NCBI GenBank assembly: GCA_030248065.1
Contig: JASAMV010001334.1
Coordinates: forward strand, 1 to 64,000
Length of the DNA stretch: 64,000 bases
Direction: 5' to 3'
Source: Rhynchonema sp. JSB1_4
Taxonomy: Eukaryota > Nematoda > Chromadorea > Monhysterida > Xyalidae
The position numbers and the translations under genes were made by a program. The notes below the pieces were generated by a model. That model saw only the letters and a list, made by a program, of their open reading frames with translations, was not told the DNA's origin and did no database searches. This document shows positions 1-13,396 of the stretch, one piece after another. Within the stretch, counting starts at the first letter, position 1. Every line of letters begins with the position of its first letter.

Positions 1-280
1 GGATCGGCAGCCGCGTCAAATACAGGCTATAATTGGATTACGGCAGAAAAATGATCACATTCAAAAGTAATTCATGTATACATTGGAACTTCAAAGCGGC
101 CTTACAGATCCTCTAGATAGAACCTCTCAGTCCCCAACTAGCCGTTAACCTACATAGAAATAACTGGTTTTAGTGAGTGAATATGCTGGTCCCGATCGAT
201 TCACTATCTGGAGGTGGGATCTCAATAAAAGCACTTTGAATTCATGAGTTCAAATCGTAGCATCATAGGTGCCCCGTTAA

Positions 281-2968
281 TCACAATTCCTTAATTTCCA
301 CGTCTTCGTCTTGTGGGTGTGTCATGATGTAACTGATTTGCACGTCCTTTTTCTGGCCCGGTACCAATTCCACGTCGTATTCCAGCACGTTGTCCGTGTT
401 GAGACGGTACGGCGCTTTGTCACCGCCTTTGCTCATGTCAGGTTTGGTGATCGTAATCTGTAAAAAAAATTATTTAGTTTGACACTGGTCGACAACCTAA
501 AAACCAAACAACAATGCCAACACCTTCAGCTTGTCCTCCGAGCTCTGCGGTATCGCCTGCAACACACGCAGGTTGACCGCATCCCCACGCGTGTTGTTGA
601 CGCTGATCTCGTGCTCGATTGTAGTCGTGGTCGTTTTGGACAGCAGACCTGGTTTTAAACTTTGGGAAGGTATAATACAAGGGAAAATTTTAACGGCAAA
701 CATATTTTGCTGAATGTACACCTTGATCTTTATGGAATTTCTTAGCCGGTTTGCACTCAATTTTTACCGCCATGTCGGCGCCCATGGAACATGTGAATTC
801 CTCACGTGGACCGACTGCTTTCATTGTGCCCTGGAACAGAAGGTTTAAATGCTTACGAGTATAACCAAGTCCAACTCAGGCCCAGTACCTTCGATATGAA
901 ATTGTTATCGAGGAATACACTGGTATCGCCCTCCAACAGTGGGTACATACTCGTGTTGACCACCTTTGCCTTCATGTACGCCACGGTGGACTGCGATGGC
1001 ACGGTCACATGTTCGAACGTTGGGGTCAAATGGATCACTGTGATGTTCACCTGATGTTTCAAGAAAAAAATTGAACGGGACTGCAATTCTGAGAGTGCTT
1101 GTGATTGCCCCTTGTGTTTGGTGTTGTCGGATGGGATCGTTGTGCTTCGATTGATTTTGAATGTTGTCGCGATCACTTGTTGCGATACCTGCAACAAATA
1201 GTAGTGACCTGAAAGTGTACGTATTGCACGCAGAAAACCTCGCCAACTTCCCTCAACCTCACCGTTGCAGCCGTGTGTTCCATCGGTTCTTTCTCGCCTG
1301 CTTGATCACTTTTCCACTTTTTTGCTTTCCGTTCCCCTTTCTTTTCGTGACTTTCCACGGCATACAATGTGCAATACCCTGGATCTGCACCGACTGTGAA
1401 AACGCGAGCACGACTGCCGAAGCCGGCGCGCAACGGTTTCGGTTCGGGCACCTATGAATAAAGGTATGGGTTTCTTTAAAAAAACCTTTGTTTTAATGAA
1501 AAAATGGCCAAATTTAGACTCACCTGACCACCAATGCTCGGTCGGGCGGTGCTCAGCGTCAATTCAGCATTGTTCCAATCCTCGCCCGTGTTCTGATAAA
1601 TTGACGCGTCGTAGTGAACCTGATAATCATGCAAAGTTTGCAATCTTGCATTTTGTCGTGAAGGAAAGCAAACCTGCATAATCCTCTGTTTATTCACGGT
1701 TTTCACTCTGAGATCGTAGTGCGGCGTCCAACCACATTTGAGCACCACATACGACAAATCGAGTTGCACTTCGCCCGATGTCTTGGCGTCAAGAATGATG
1801 TTGACCTCGCTGGAAATATTGCAGGTTTTTTTTTCAAAAAACTTAATTCTAAAAAAATATTTCAGCAAAACCAACCGCACACTCGTGTCAGCACCACAAT
1901 TCTTCATGTTAGCTGTAATCGCACTGATCTGGTGATGCTTGGTCTTCAATAGCTCCTGCATGTTCCGCTCTCTGAACTTGACTTCTTTGTATTTGTCCAG
2001 CCAATCGGTCAGAAAGTCATCAACCTTGTCCAATGACACCAGCAGATCCAACGCATTGATTCGAGACTAAAACTGACGATAATAATTTTTTTCAATATAA
2101 GTGCAAAAATTATACTGAGCAGAACGTGTACCTTTGGTATGCCGTCAGCTGAATCCCCACCGCCTTTGCCGATCTGTTCAGCTACACCCACCAGAACTTT
2201 CGCTTGTGTCTCGATACCACACTTTTCGTCAATCAACTGGAATTCGATCAATTTGAAATGAACAAATCAATGCGATCGATCAACGGAATGATCACCTGTT
2301 TCGCTTCGGCTTCCAATACGTTCAGTTGTGTTTGCGATTCTTTCTTTCGTTTGTCCACGGTCGCTTCATCTGGGGTCACCGATCGTTCCGTGTATTGCAC
2401 TTCGCAGATTGTGGCTGTGGAGATAATAATTGTTTGAAATGTCAATTGAGAACAATGTCATATAAACCGGCAACATGTGAAGCATCAGCCAACCGGCGCC
2501 ACGTCCGTCGACACGAACCGATGTTTTATCGAGAGTCAATGGCAGGGCGCGTATCACCAACTCGCATTGACCGGCCTGCAGATTTTCATATCAGAAAACG
2601 AAAACCAGATAATCGAGAACTTTAGTCGTGCCCATTATCTGGACACAGGACCCCTAGTGATAAAAAGGCACAGCAATGCCCCTTTTTGAATTCCCGTTTC
2701 GACCTGCTTTCACAGACAGGCGGAGTATCAGGTCATCGTCAGTGCGAACGTTTCAAATGGTCGCGTGGCTCCAAAAAACGTTCCATAAATTTACCGAACA
2801 TGCAGATTAATGATTTCCCACCTTCACATTTGTTTTTATCAACCGTTTCACTTCAGCTCGATCGTTGTACACGGTGACGGACTTGCACGGCAATTTCGGT
2901 GATTCGAATTCTTGTTTTTGTGCCACACTTGTTGTGCTGCTGGTGGACTTTCTCAAAGATGCGGTCAT
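281..2968 (-). CDS. DUF4139 domain protein, F37C4.5-like
   Basis: Thirteen exons: 2968-2822, 2575-2494, 2414-2296, 2236-2132, 2066-1876, 1809-1674, 1619-1524, 1451-1263, 1188-1111, 1050-889, 830-722, 648-524 and 457-281. They sum to 1716 bp (571 aa) with all phases consistent. The start at 2968 precedes SVTVYNDRAEVKR, typical of the N-terminal DUF4140 part. Next come SVRVDGRGAA, a coiled stretch (ERSVTPDEATVDKRKKESQ), then the DUF4139 core: GWTPHYDLRV, YQNTGEDWNNAELTLSTARP, TIPSDNTKHK, YMKAKVVNTSMYPLLEGDTS and a C-terminal LEYDVELVPGQKKDVQI. Length and motif order match the uncharacterised animal family named after C. elegans F37C4.5, whose biochemical function is not established. One junction (1110/1051) lacks a canonical donor; the 60-bp segment between is also open in frame, so it may be a 20-residue insertion. 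Family assignment is firm. Confidence 0.9.
2693..2750. repeat. Short dispersed intronic repeat, copy 1
   Basis: A block of about 58 bp running from CCCGTTTCG through the motif TCACAGACAGGCGG to CATCGTCAGTGCGAA lies in the first intron of the DUF4139 gene (2576-2821). Related blocks occur in introns at 33844-33900 and 56017-56070. The family and termini are not recognised. Confidence 0.6.
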
Positions 2969-3069
2969 TATGACTTGATGGGATCCCTGACTTGATATCG
3001 CTTCTTGCTATTTCTGTTTGATTTCCCTAAGTTTCGAATTCTGTTGTAAGACGTTTGAATGCCAGTGGG

Positions 3070-3790
3070 CAGGGTTGTTTCAAAAAAAAAGTGGTCAATT
3101 AAAAAATTTTTTTTTAAAAAAAAAATTTTTTTTTTTGAAACTCAGATTTTGCTTTTTTTTAATAAAAAAAAGTTGCCCAAAATGGGCTAAAATGTCCAAA
3201 AATGGCCTTTTTCGAGGCAAAAAATTGGCACTTTTTTTCTGTGGACGAGACAATTTTTCCAAAATCGCGCCTGCGGCGCCCTGTATTGTCCCCAAATCCG
3301 TACAGGGATGCGCGGGGCTGGTCTTTTGTAGTGATGTGGCACCGATAATGTACTACTACATGCTACTACACATGTATATATGCAGGTCTGGTGCAAAACC
3401 GGGCGCGCAAAGTCGATCTGACGCGCAAGATTTGGGCTGTAATCGATATTTTGATCGTCGTATATCAGATATACGGCATTAGATGCATTAAAATACGTTG
3501 TACGGCATGCTACAATACATCAGAGTAACATCGTTAGTGAACATCAACCTCAGACTGGTCGGAGACCATGGTATCTGCACAATACTACCGGGTGTCACCA
3601 CACAAGTTCGGTCTGAGGCGAAAATTTTTCAATTTTTGAAAAATATGTTGTATCGATTTCATTTATCCTGAAACGTCGTTTGCAACACTTTTTCTAATAA
3701 AAAAATTTTTCGTCAAAAAAAAATCAAAAAAAAAATTTTTTTTTTAAAAAAAAAGCTCGTTAATAAAAAAAATTTTTTTTTTCAACCCTG
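3070..3790. mobile_element. hAT-like MITE with 8-bp TSD CCAGTGGG
   Basis: The element starts CAGGGTTGTTTC and ends in a mirror image, TTTCAACCCTG. It is flanked by perfect copies of CCAGTGGG at 3062-3069 and 3791-3798. An 8-bp target duplication with CAG...CTG ends is characteristic of the hAT superfamily. The interior is mostly A/T runs and has no transposase-like reading frame, so it is non-autonomous. It lies just upstream of the DUF4139 gene start. Confidence 0.88.
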
Positions 3791-4070
3791 CCAGTGGGTA
3801 TAAGTGTGTGTGTGTGTGATGAGTGCATTGAAACTGAGCTCTGCTCAGATCCCCAAGTCTTCAACATTGAATAATCTGTCACATGATCGTGCAAACAAAG
3901 TTCGGGTGACGAAAGCGAACTCACTCTGGCACATCAGAACGAGTCACATACTAGACGTCTGGGACGTATACTGGCTGGTGGTCCCCCATTAAAGCATTAT
4001 GTCATGTCATCCATGTCATGTCATGTCATGTTAAAGCATTGTCATCAAACGAGTAAAAATTGAGTCGCAG

Positions 4071-5002
4071 CGGTGAAATGCGACCAACAACTCCATACCT
4101 TTCAGAACTGCGTTTTGTGCAGAAAACAGTCCGTGTATCTCTTGAATTTGGTTCAGTTTCACAGCTGGCCTGGTTTGCAATTGTGCAAAGAATTGTGTGC
4201 CATGTGTAAAGTTCGAACGATGTGGACTCTGTTTGGGGTGAGGAAAATTTCTTATCAATCTCAAACACTCATTCACGTGTCTGGGCTTTTTTAGTATTGC
4301 TGTTTTTAATTTCAGGTCACCCTAACCGTCCCCATGATTCTCTGCCGATTCGGAAGACGCTGTGACCCACATGACCAGTGCTACCGACGGGTGTATGACC
4401 AGTTTGGACGAAAACGCGCCACGTGGAACAACAAAGACGTGTTCACGTGCATTTGTATGTTTGTTCCAATCTTCCTGGCTGTTAAGCTTCGGCTGTCGCT
4501 ACGTACACGCTTGGAATATTCAAAAAGTATTGGCCTGTTCTGATGTCGTTGTCGGATATGCCCAAACCGCAGGCGCGATGCTGATGTTGATGCAGCCAAA
4601 ACACCATTACTCACCCACCTGTTGTATTGATACCATCGTTTCATTCCATTGCGCTTGTTTTCGGCTAATTTTTTAGCCCGTCGACATCATACACACTTTG
4701 CACCGCGGCCAGTCTATTTTTCGGTCACATGCGACTACTTGCATTGACGACAATAGAATTAGCCAAAATGTACTGATCTCTACTTTCAGCGTGTGCGGTT
4801 GCCGGATGGCGAGCTACTGTCGAAAGTTGGGTGTGTGCAGAATTGTGCGCAATCAAAACAACGATCATGTGATGCCTCTGGACATTGGTGGCAGATTCGT
4901 GGCACCATAATCGATGAAATGTTAATGTGTGATTCTACACCAATTTGCTTTCATAAACAGACAAACTGCTATAAGAAATCAAGTTTTATTCAGCAAGATT
5001 AA
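4071..5002 (+). CDS. Hypothetical protein with cysteine-containing exons, partial gene model
   Basis: Three exons can be joined in frame: 4071-4237, 4316-4438 and 4790-5002, with GT-AG borders (GGG|GTGAGG, TTTCAG|GTC, GAC|GTGTTC, TTTCAG|CGT) and a TAA stop at 5000-5002. A polyadenylation signal AATAAA follows at 5081-5086. The 5' exon with the start codon was not found. The translation contains CKVRTMWTLFG, then RRCDPHDQCYRRVYDQFG, then GCVQNCAQSKQRSCDASGHW. The C-x2-HDQCY piece superficially resembles the active-site helix of secreted phospholipase A2, but the calcium-loop glycines and the second PLA2 signature are absent, so I do not assign that function. The product is unrecognised and the model is tentative. 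Confidence 0.35.
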
Positions 5003-5292
5003 GCATTTTAGCACACTGATTCGATGAAACTTAGATTTTTAACACCACAGTCTAACACCATTTTGTAACCCTTTCATGCCAATAAAGCAATTTAACGCCA
5101 AAATGCCCAAACAAAAAAAGTTGAGACTTACATATAAGAAATAATCAGATCAGATCACAATAGCAATTTGGAAGCAGCGTTGGTAACAGTGCAGAGGATA
5201 ACGTTGTGGAGAAAACTGTCCTGGCCCGTTGGAAATAAAAAAAGGTGGATCGGTTTAGATGTTTTATTTCAATTGGCCGGATTCAACGTCAA

Positions 5293-8200
5293 TCAATCAG
5301 TTTTGCTGTGTTCGGCCAATGCCGCCAGTCGTTCCTCACAGAATCGCACTATGCGCGCACAACGTTGCGCAATCTCTTCGTTTGGATGGTATCGCAGCAG
5401 TTTGCAACGTCGATGCAGCTCCGTCACACCTGACATTGTGCAATGTAATGTTTCAAAGTGTGGTTGCGGAACAGATTGTTATACAGTAACCGAATTTTTT
5501 GTAGTGCCATGGACTTGGGCCCGACACCTTCAAATGAAAAATGTTCAACAGGCAGTGCTAATGAGCACGTATCCAGCAGTGTCTGGGCTGAGGTTGACTT
5601 GCGCCTCTGAATCCATAGTTAGGTCAGGCCGAAGCCTGGGGTACGAGCCCATCTAGTACCCGCTAGACTACTAGACAGAGTATTGACGGAATAGAGGACC
5701 AAACTGTCTATTACTACTGACTCATAACTGACAATTGCTCTGATAAGGGTCACAATAAAGGGAGTGTGTAGACTGTCGACAACAACAAACGCACCCACAA
5801 GTCCGGTGACAGCAAAGTAGACAGTCTGTGGTTCAGTCAGCAGCGTGTCGGGTCGCATTGCTCGGATGTGCACCCATTCGATGGCAAGCGTGTCGATTTC
5901 AGCACACAAATTCACAATAAAAGTAGCTGATCGCACAATGATGTCTTCGGCGTGGCGATGGTCGAGTAAAGCGTGCAGACCCGGCGGAGACTGGAATCAG
6001 CCGAATATAATACTATGAAAGAGAAAATACAATGGTCAACTATGTACCTAGACTCGGATATGGGGTCTGTCTCGGACTTCGCTTGTAGAAGCGTACTCAG
6101 AATTTTTCGATTACATCAGCGTAAAACGTGTATAATGTACATATCTTATCAGTTATTTTTACTTCGGTCAAATGTTTGATCTACCGCGGGAAAATTTAGG
6201 GATTATGCAGGTAAATCAGAATCGAAGTCCGAGAGAGACACCCCAGGCCGACCAACAAACCTTAGCAGCCAATAAATACGGAATGAGATCGGGATGACAT
6301 GAGAAGTTGATGAGAAGACGCAGCGGTGTCAGATTGACCTTTCCGTTTGACCAGATCCTGAACGAGACAACAAGCTTGCAGAACACCCCCGAGACCCGAA
6401 CTAGTGTAGCACCCACCTTGTGTACATGGAAGTGACCACCTTCGCGTAGTAGAGCACCTGCTCAGGCTGAATGCACGTACTCAGATTGCACAATGTCTGT
6501 GCACAAACGGTCTTCTCCATTTCGGTGGTTGCGATCACGACACGGTCACAAAGTGGCGGCACGCAGTCCTATGTATGCGAAAACGAACATTTGGGTTTGG
6601 CCATGTTATGATCAAAACTACGCAGGTATCAGGCTTGGTGATCGATCTGGTCTGGATCCAATCCTGATCACGTGACTTTTTCATCAGTGACAAGTCCAGA
6701 TTTACCTTAAAAATCCCACGAGAAGCGTAAATATTTTTTCTCAGAAGTTTGATTTCACGCTAATTGAAATAGACGTCGTCACACCTAGAGATCTTAAAAT
6801 AACCGTTGCAAACAAAAGGCACGTGACCGACGACAAAGACAGGATCGGACTTGTCACAAACTGTCGTACCAAAACAGCGAGTGCACTGCACCCAACCTGT
6901 AGAAGATGTTGATTCTTGTCACTGACAGCCATGTTTCCAATCGCCTGTGCCAACATGATACGTGTCGATGTGGTGGCATTGGCCTGATCGTTCATCAATG
7001 CACGCAATTGGGTGATGCAACCGTGCTCACGTAGTAGATCCTGTCAACCATTGGTATGATTAGATTGTGGGACCATGACAGTTTTACTAGTTGGCTAGAG
7101 AACTCGGTGATCGTAATCGGTCATGTTCTGATCAGACGCACACATTCCACCGATGGTTAGCAACCCCAAATGAACGTGCACCAGTCTGTGCAGAACAGCT
7201 TGCATCAACCACTTTACAATAAGCCAAGATAGCCAACCTGATTAGTAGCGAACGCAGCGAGATTGCCAATAGCAGTCAGTGCTTTGATCTGAGTTTCATC
7301 CGAACTCCTCAATTCCAGCGCGAGCACCAAGCATTTGGCTTCATCGACATCAAGCAGTTTCGATGCGCCATAAAGGCGATCGATCATGTCTGACACACTG
7401 CGTTCAAATTCGGCACCGCTGAAACCCTGAAATTGAAAGGCCAACGTGTGGTGTTGGTGCCATGCACTTGTGAAACAAGGGTTCGCTTGTCACCGTAACA
7501 ACCGTCCCTCACGACAGAATGGTCGACGGCATCAAGCTTGGTCATCAGATCGGTCGGTGTCGGCCTTTTCGAGATTTAGGGCATGTGGTAAATTCGACCA
7601 GCGCAAAACGGTCGGAATCACAGCCTTTCATGTCATCAACACAGATCCGACCCGGTCATGAGGTTTGTAACCAATCAGCTAAATAAGTTGAAATCCAGTG
7701 AAACATCACCTGCACATCAGCGAACATATCCAGTTTGTGACTGACGTGCGTCGAGCTGTCTGTGGTGTGCGAGGTGCTTTCTGGGTTCGATGACCGCGGC
7801 GAACTGGTCGCGGTGTCCGCGTCATTGTGATGTTGTCCATCTTGATGATCAGGGTGCATTATAGGGTCGGCCGAGGCCGATGGCGCCAATAAATGGGCAT
7901 CGGGTGATTCGCACGGAGATTGGCGTTGTGTCTGATGTTGACGAAGTTTCTCCTCCTGTAAGGGACGATTGCAAATCTAGATTAACAAAAGGAAAATATG
8001 GTTTCGCAGTTCTATCGTGCAGTTCCCCGCCACTTTCAGACGTCGTCATATACCTCTACTGTCAAGGCGTGTTTGATGTCTCAGATTCAGCTATTGGCAG
8101 TTATAATGGTTGTATCGGGAATTGGATCCGTCTTGGTACATACGACATATGTACATATACATATGCTACGGTTGGTCGAACGAAAAATCAATGTTCATCG

Positions 8201-8473
8201 CCCTCGCACCTGATATCGTCTAATGAGTGCCAGTTGCATGGCATCAACACTCGGATTGACCGTGATGCGCCAGGGTTGTGGCTGTCTGGTGGTGGGTCGT
8301 TGTGCTGGTGGTTGACGTTTCGGTGATGTTTCATTCTGTGGCACCGCCTGCCAACCGCCACTCAGTCGGGGCGGCGCGATCTCAACCACATAATTGCCGT
8401 TCGACGCTGACTGACCCATCGATGAATCGGAATCAGAGAAATCGGCTAAAAACATACTGGAAAATTTGAACAT
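5293..8473 (-). CDS. Armadillo-repeat protein (ARMC-like)
   Basis: Eight exons: 8473-8210, 7955-7710, 7426-7238, 7040-6897, 6568-6417, 6357-6261, 5990-5795 and 5429-5293. Sum 1425 bp, 474 aa, all phases consistent. A Ser/Pro/His-rich, low-complexity N-terminal third (about residues 1-175) is followed by armadillo-type helices: ETQIKALTAIGNLAAFATNQ, IMLAQAIGNMAVSDKNQHLL, TVCAQTLCNLSTCIQPEQ and TPLRLLINFSCHPDLIPYLL, ending AQRCARIVRFCEERLAAL. The Gly/Ala-Asn-Leu/Met spacing is that of ARM repeats, which form superhelical protein-binding scaffolds; the partner is unknown. AATAAA lies on this strand at 5267-5262, about 26 bp after the stop. The start is uncertain: an in-frame ATG also exists at 8833. 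The ARMC10-like LLINFSCHPDLIPYLL segment is suggestive only. Confidence 0.8.
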
Positions 8474-11400
8474 TTTGCTTGAAAAATACTCGATCAGCTG
8501 AGCTACACTTTTTGCCAGACCAGTTGTAACACAAACGCAGGCCAGCGTGTGTGTTTGTCTATCATCTGAGACGAACAAGCTGTTAACTGTGAAGGTATAC
8601 CTAGCGACACGTACGTACACACACCTGCTGCAGGTTATCTGACACACAAATGTGTACTTTGGGACGGCTATGTTTACGGGCACGAAGAGAGCAATGGAAT
8701 TGTGTACCCATATGCCCGGCCTGTTGGTATCAATGAGCGCACGTGTGTGCTTCTGAACACTAGTATGTAGCTGATGATAACATACAGTATGTACGTACAG
8801 TTGTATGGGAGAGGAATTGCTCCTGATGCTCATGTACAGAAACCTGTCTGTGCCTGGTAGTTCAACAGCAGCGGTAAAATTTGCCTTTTGAAATCAGGTT
8901 CATGGACAGCCTGCTCAGAAATGACGGCACTGAGCACTCACAAAGCCGTGTGCGTACATCATGCTGCATGTATGTATGTAAAATACATGTCTATTGCACA
9001 CGAACAAACAGTAAACAGGCTGGCATGTACGCAGCTAAACCAGTTGGGAGCGCCAGCCATAGAGCTCAGCTCATAATATCAGTGCACCAGGGATACAGAA
9101 CGCATGACAACAAGCCGAACCAAGCCTGGTCGGGGCAGAAAGGGGCATCAAAATGGCCAAATATAGCGCATAAGCAGACACAGCAAGCGAATATTTGATA
9201 AACACAAGCAAGCAGATGCCACGCGGCGACCTCGAAGCGATTCTTCCTTGGGTGCCAATTAGCCGCCTCTCGCCAAAACGTCTCCCCTCAGCGCCGGGTA
9301 CCGAATAATCGGATACTACAAGAAGGAAGGGGCTCAAGACCGATCATTAGTCCGAAAATGGATCACACTCTCGTGATGCTGTGCTACGGCGACACGTGAT
9401 CCTGCGAACGAATGGGCGTCAGAGCTGGGGGCTCCTTGAACCCTCTTGTATCCATCAGCATATACAAATCTTGCATAATATTCAAAACAAGATGACAAAG
9501 ACGAAGAGTAAAATAAGCGAGCACTCATTCTACACCACAATCCAACAACCGCAGTACACCGATAAACAATCTAACATCAAACAGAGAATGATCGTAATCA
9601 TCGTGAGTTCAGTCGAATGGATCCGTCAGAGCTGCGGTAAATCTTTCAAACCAAAGGCCACAGCAGATATGGTCGTGGAAGTTTTATGTGAGTGCCGGAA
9701 TGTCCCTCAAGTCCCGAACAAAATTGCGGGAATCTCTGAGATATATAGATATATAGATAGATAGATATATAGATTTCATTTAAAATAAGCTCTGATACGG
9801 GAGATTCTGAGATTTTATGTTTAAAAATGCGTGATATCCCGCATTTATCAAGACGATTTTGCGGAGAAGTGCCGCATGTATTTTATTATCAGGTTTCCTG
9901 CGAGCTTGTGTTTGTTGTAATGTAGCTAAAAAAGTTATTTGAACTTCCACTCATACCACAAATCAAGCAGCATGATTTGCAGCCAGCTGCTTGTCACTAC
10001 CCTAGCGCAACAGCAGGAGAGCATGACTCGTCGCGATGATGCAAGTAGCCAGATCACAGTAGTACATATATGTACCGTACGGTACATCTAATAGGCCACT
10101 GCGGAACAGTACGCTTTCAAATCTTGTAGGTACAGAAACGGCAGACTCACACAGCTTAGACACTGGCCGTACCCGAGAACGTGCTTACAGTAAGTGGCAA
10201 GTACAAGGCAGTCAGCCGGGTAATCATGGTGCATCCCTTCCTGCATGTTTGTGGCACACGCACAAACAGGACCGTGGCACAAAATGTGCTTAGCACGCTC
10301 TTGTCGTCATTTGCTTTGAAAAATAGCGCCCGAAGCATGGTTGAAAAGGGCGAAAAAGTGAGAATAAAAAAGTTTTTTGTGTGCTTGGGAAACATACATG
10401 TATGTACATGGATGACCTAGTTCAATTGGCATGCTTCATTGAAGACAGAATGGAAAAAATATTTCGAAACCATCAAACCTAATGGAACCTACTGCACTAG
10501 GAGGCTTCGGCTACCCGGAATCAGTCGCAGAAAAAACAGCGCCGCGGACAACATCTAAAAGAGCTACAGTGGCAGATTGACAAAATTAGACGAACTCAGC
10601 CATGCGACATGAACAAAAAAGCAACATGTACCTATACATATATATACATATTGTACCTTATTGGTAAAGGACACGGGACTGTATTGAAATATACTGTGTA
10701 CCTATAGGTACGGGTATCAGTAGGAGTTCTGCATCAGTAAATATGCGTGCAAATCCACAGTTCGTCCGGACGGAATTAGTGGCTTCGTCACGGTAATGTT
10801 GCAAAATAACGAAGCTCATCGACATGAGCTAAATGCATAATATTCGTGAAAAACGTCTCCGTGAGACGAACTGGTACCATTTTGTACATATATACTTCAC
10901 CAGAGTATTAATAACAGAACCTTTTGCAACAGCTCCTGGATTGGCACACCAGAAATGTGGCTAAATTAGAATATTCCATTGCTCGTCACAAAAATGATCG
11001 TAAAACATTGGTTCTGATATCAGCAGCGCATTAGGTTCTTGTTCCGTTCCCCTACTAAACAGGCACAAATGTTGCGCATGCAGTTTACAGGACATGGGCC
11101 TGGGCGTGCTTCCTGTAAACCAAAAGTGTTTTTGGGAGGAAGAAAGAAACGGCGAATGCATGATAAGGAGACAGCAATTCGCTCAGACAAAGACACCAGA
11201 GCGAAGCTCATTGGTTGTCCTAGAGACATACATAATTTGTGCTCCCCCTTGTGCCATGCATTCCGTTGTGTCACGAACATTGAGATGTATTGGTGGTTAG
11301 TTGAAACCAATTTGCGTGCGCGCTCTCCCATCAGCATGCAGATGTGAACGCTGAATGTCCACGACATCGACACCAAATGTGCCTGTCTGTTCAGGGGATG

Positions 11401-13256
11401 CCCGGATGAAGGGATGGTTCCGGTTTCGGACAGGGACCCGCGCCGCAGACTGGGATGATCGTTTGCGAAGATGTTGATTATTTGCGCAGCAACCCTGTGT
11501 GGTCCTGGTATGGGCTGATACCAAAAAGCGCACCACATGCTGTGCTTGGTGGTGGTTCTGGGGCAGGAAAGCTATAAGAACTACGAGCTTTCAAGACAAC
11601 AATGACGGAAATGCAGTGGGCTGGTGCAAAGGACACATATCAGTATCCATAAAACAGCAAGCCGCACCCACACACACACAGTCTCTGTGTCGCTTTCGCT
11701 GTGTGTTCTCCGCTCTCTTGTAATAACCCTCGAGCTAAATTGATTTCCTTCGTCTTTTTTTGCTCTGCTCTCATGTGCCGCCGACCAGAAACACTGCACC
11801 ACGTGGAGAATGGGAGAAAAGTGGGGCAGTCGGGGGCTTTGAGCGGATTGAAAATGGAAAACAGCAGAACCAACCCAGCCCAACTAAAGCATAAAGTTTA
11901 TTGCCGCAACCCCGCCCTTCCCACATAACCAAACTTCAAGTTGGTGAGTTCTGGCAGGCAAATTAAGCACGCACACAATCCGTGAAAGCTTGATGATAAT
12001 ATGATCCTGTGCGTTAAACGGGTTAGAAGAGAGTTTGACAAGAAGACTTTCATTCGCTGAATAAATCAAATTATACAGTGAGAAAATGTAATGAAGTGTT
12101 ACTGCTGTAATAATTTAGCTAAAATTGATTTCTTCCTACGCAAGAGGCTTCACAAACACTTCCGCCTGGGTGTCATTATAGGTACTACTTTGCATTGAGC
12201 ATGAGAAGGAAGGTTTCTCATACAGATGGTAATCCAAGAGTTGACGAAAGCTGCAACTGAGCTGGTGGCAAGCATATTTCACGCACGTTATGCTCATGAA
12301 AAATAGCCAAAATCGGCAGCATACATATATAAATTTCCGGGTTACTTTTCGACAAGCATCGGACAAGCTGGCAGATCACAATTCCAGCGTGTGCCCAAAA
12401 GACGAATGAGCGCGCAAGAGTTTTGAAACAAACCAGACGGAAAGCAACTGTTTGACTGCTGATTCTTCAACTTGTTGCACCAAAAGAGTCTTGTTCAAGT
12501 GCCATAAAATCGTGATCAGGAATTTGGGAACCAAACTTTGCGACAAAACCGAATGTCGATGTGCAATGCGAATCCACACACACACACCGGCACACTCAAT
12601 TTTAGGGCGTGACCGTTCCCCAGAGGGATACATGTGGGGCACATTGATGGGGCTTGGTTTGTATCGTTAATCGGCGATATCCACGTCAGTGCGTTAAGGG
12701 CACCCAACTAAACAACGGATGTGGCCGGTGCAGTGACTATCCACTCTCTTTCTTTCAATCCCCCAATCGGGAACCACACAGACGAACGCACAAACAGCAG
12801 ACGATGTGCGAAAATCACGCTCGGACATCTGTGAGCTGTTGTGCGGTTACCAAGAATGTCGAAACTCGTCAAGACCAGCTGGTTCTTGGGAACCGTTAAG
12901 TGCCTGCCATCAGTTTCATATACGGCTGTGTGCTCAACTTTTCATCAGCCAAAGTATCAGAGAGATAAAGCCAAGTGACATTTCACTGCAGTTGACTGGC
13001 TTTTCAAAACTGCATAAGCACCACATAGATCACTCATCCAAAAGTGTTAGCGTAATGCACAACCAAATGACTTCTTGTATACGATTTTACGAGCGAAACC
13101 GAAGCTCTTGGAACAATTTCCGTCGAAGAAAAAAAACGTTAACGTTAAAAGAGGATGCCAAAGTTTGTGGCCTGCACCTTTATTCGAATTGGCAAATGTG
13201 ATCTCGAGCGAATCCCCATGATAATATTGTTAAGCAACCAGTTTAGGCTAACATTA
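8474..13256. other. Gene-poor stretch without supported coding exons
   Basis: This stretch holds the 5' flank of the armadillo gene, scattered ACATGTATGTA-type short palindromes, a TATAGATA microsatellite at 9740-9773 and a perfect 18-bp palindrome (ATGTACCGTACGGTACAT) at 10070-10087. The longest open frame, 172 codons on the minus strand at 11020-11538, shows no recognised domain or splice-consistent neighbour. No RNA gene was recognised by eye. Confidence 0.5.
9740..9773. repeat. Imperfect TATAGATA microsatellite
   Basis: About 34 bp of alternating ATATAGAT and AGAT units in noncoding DNA. Confidence 0.8.
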
Positions 13257-13396
13257 CAGTGGTCAACTCAAGTGGTGAAATTACTTAGTCAACTCACAAC
13301 AGCCAGAAGTGACCACGAGAAATTATACATGGCATTCGGTTGACGACTCTACAAAGTGAGTTGACGAAGCGATTTGACCACTTGAGTTGACCACTG
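13257..13396. mobile_element. 140-bp Tc1/mariner-like MITE with TA duplication
   Basis: The ends are inverted copies of CAGTGGTCAACTCAAGTGGT, about 20 bp. TA dinucleotides flank both sides (13255-13256 and 13397-13398), as expected for Tc1/mariner-type insertion. The 140-bp interior has no coding capacity. Confidence 0.85.

Noticed and set aside
4316..4438. Phospholipase A2 active-site-like CDPHDQCY
   Set aside because: The calcium-binding loop and the second PLA2 signature are missing and the surrounding cysteine pattern does not fit, so only a hypothetical protein is called.
7442..7700. Extra exon in the armadillo gene between 7426 and 7710
   Set aside because: Frames contain stops and the flanking exons already join in phase.
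11020..11538. 172-codon open frame on the minus strand
   Set aside because: No recognisable motif and overlapped by several open frames on both strands.
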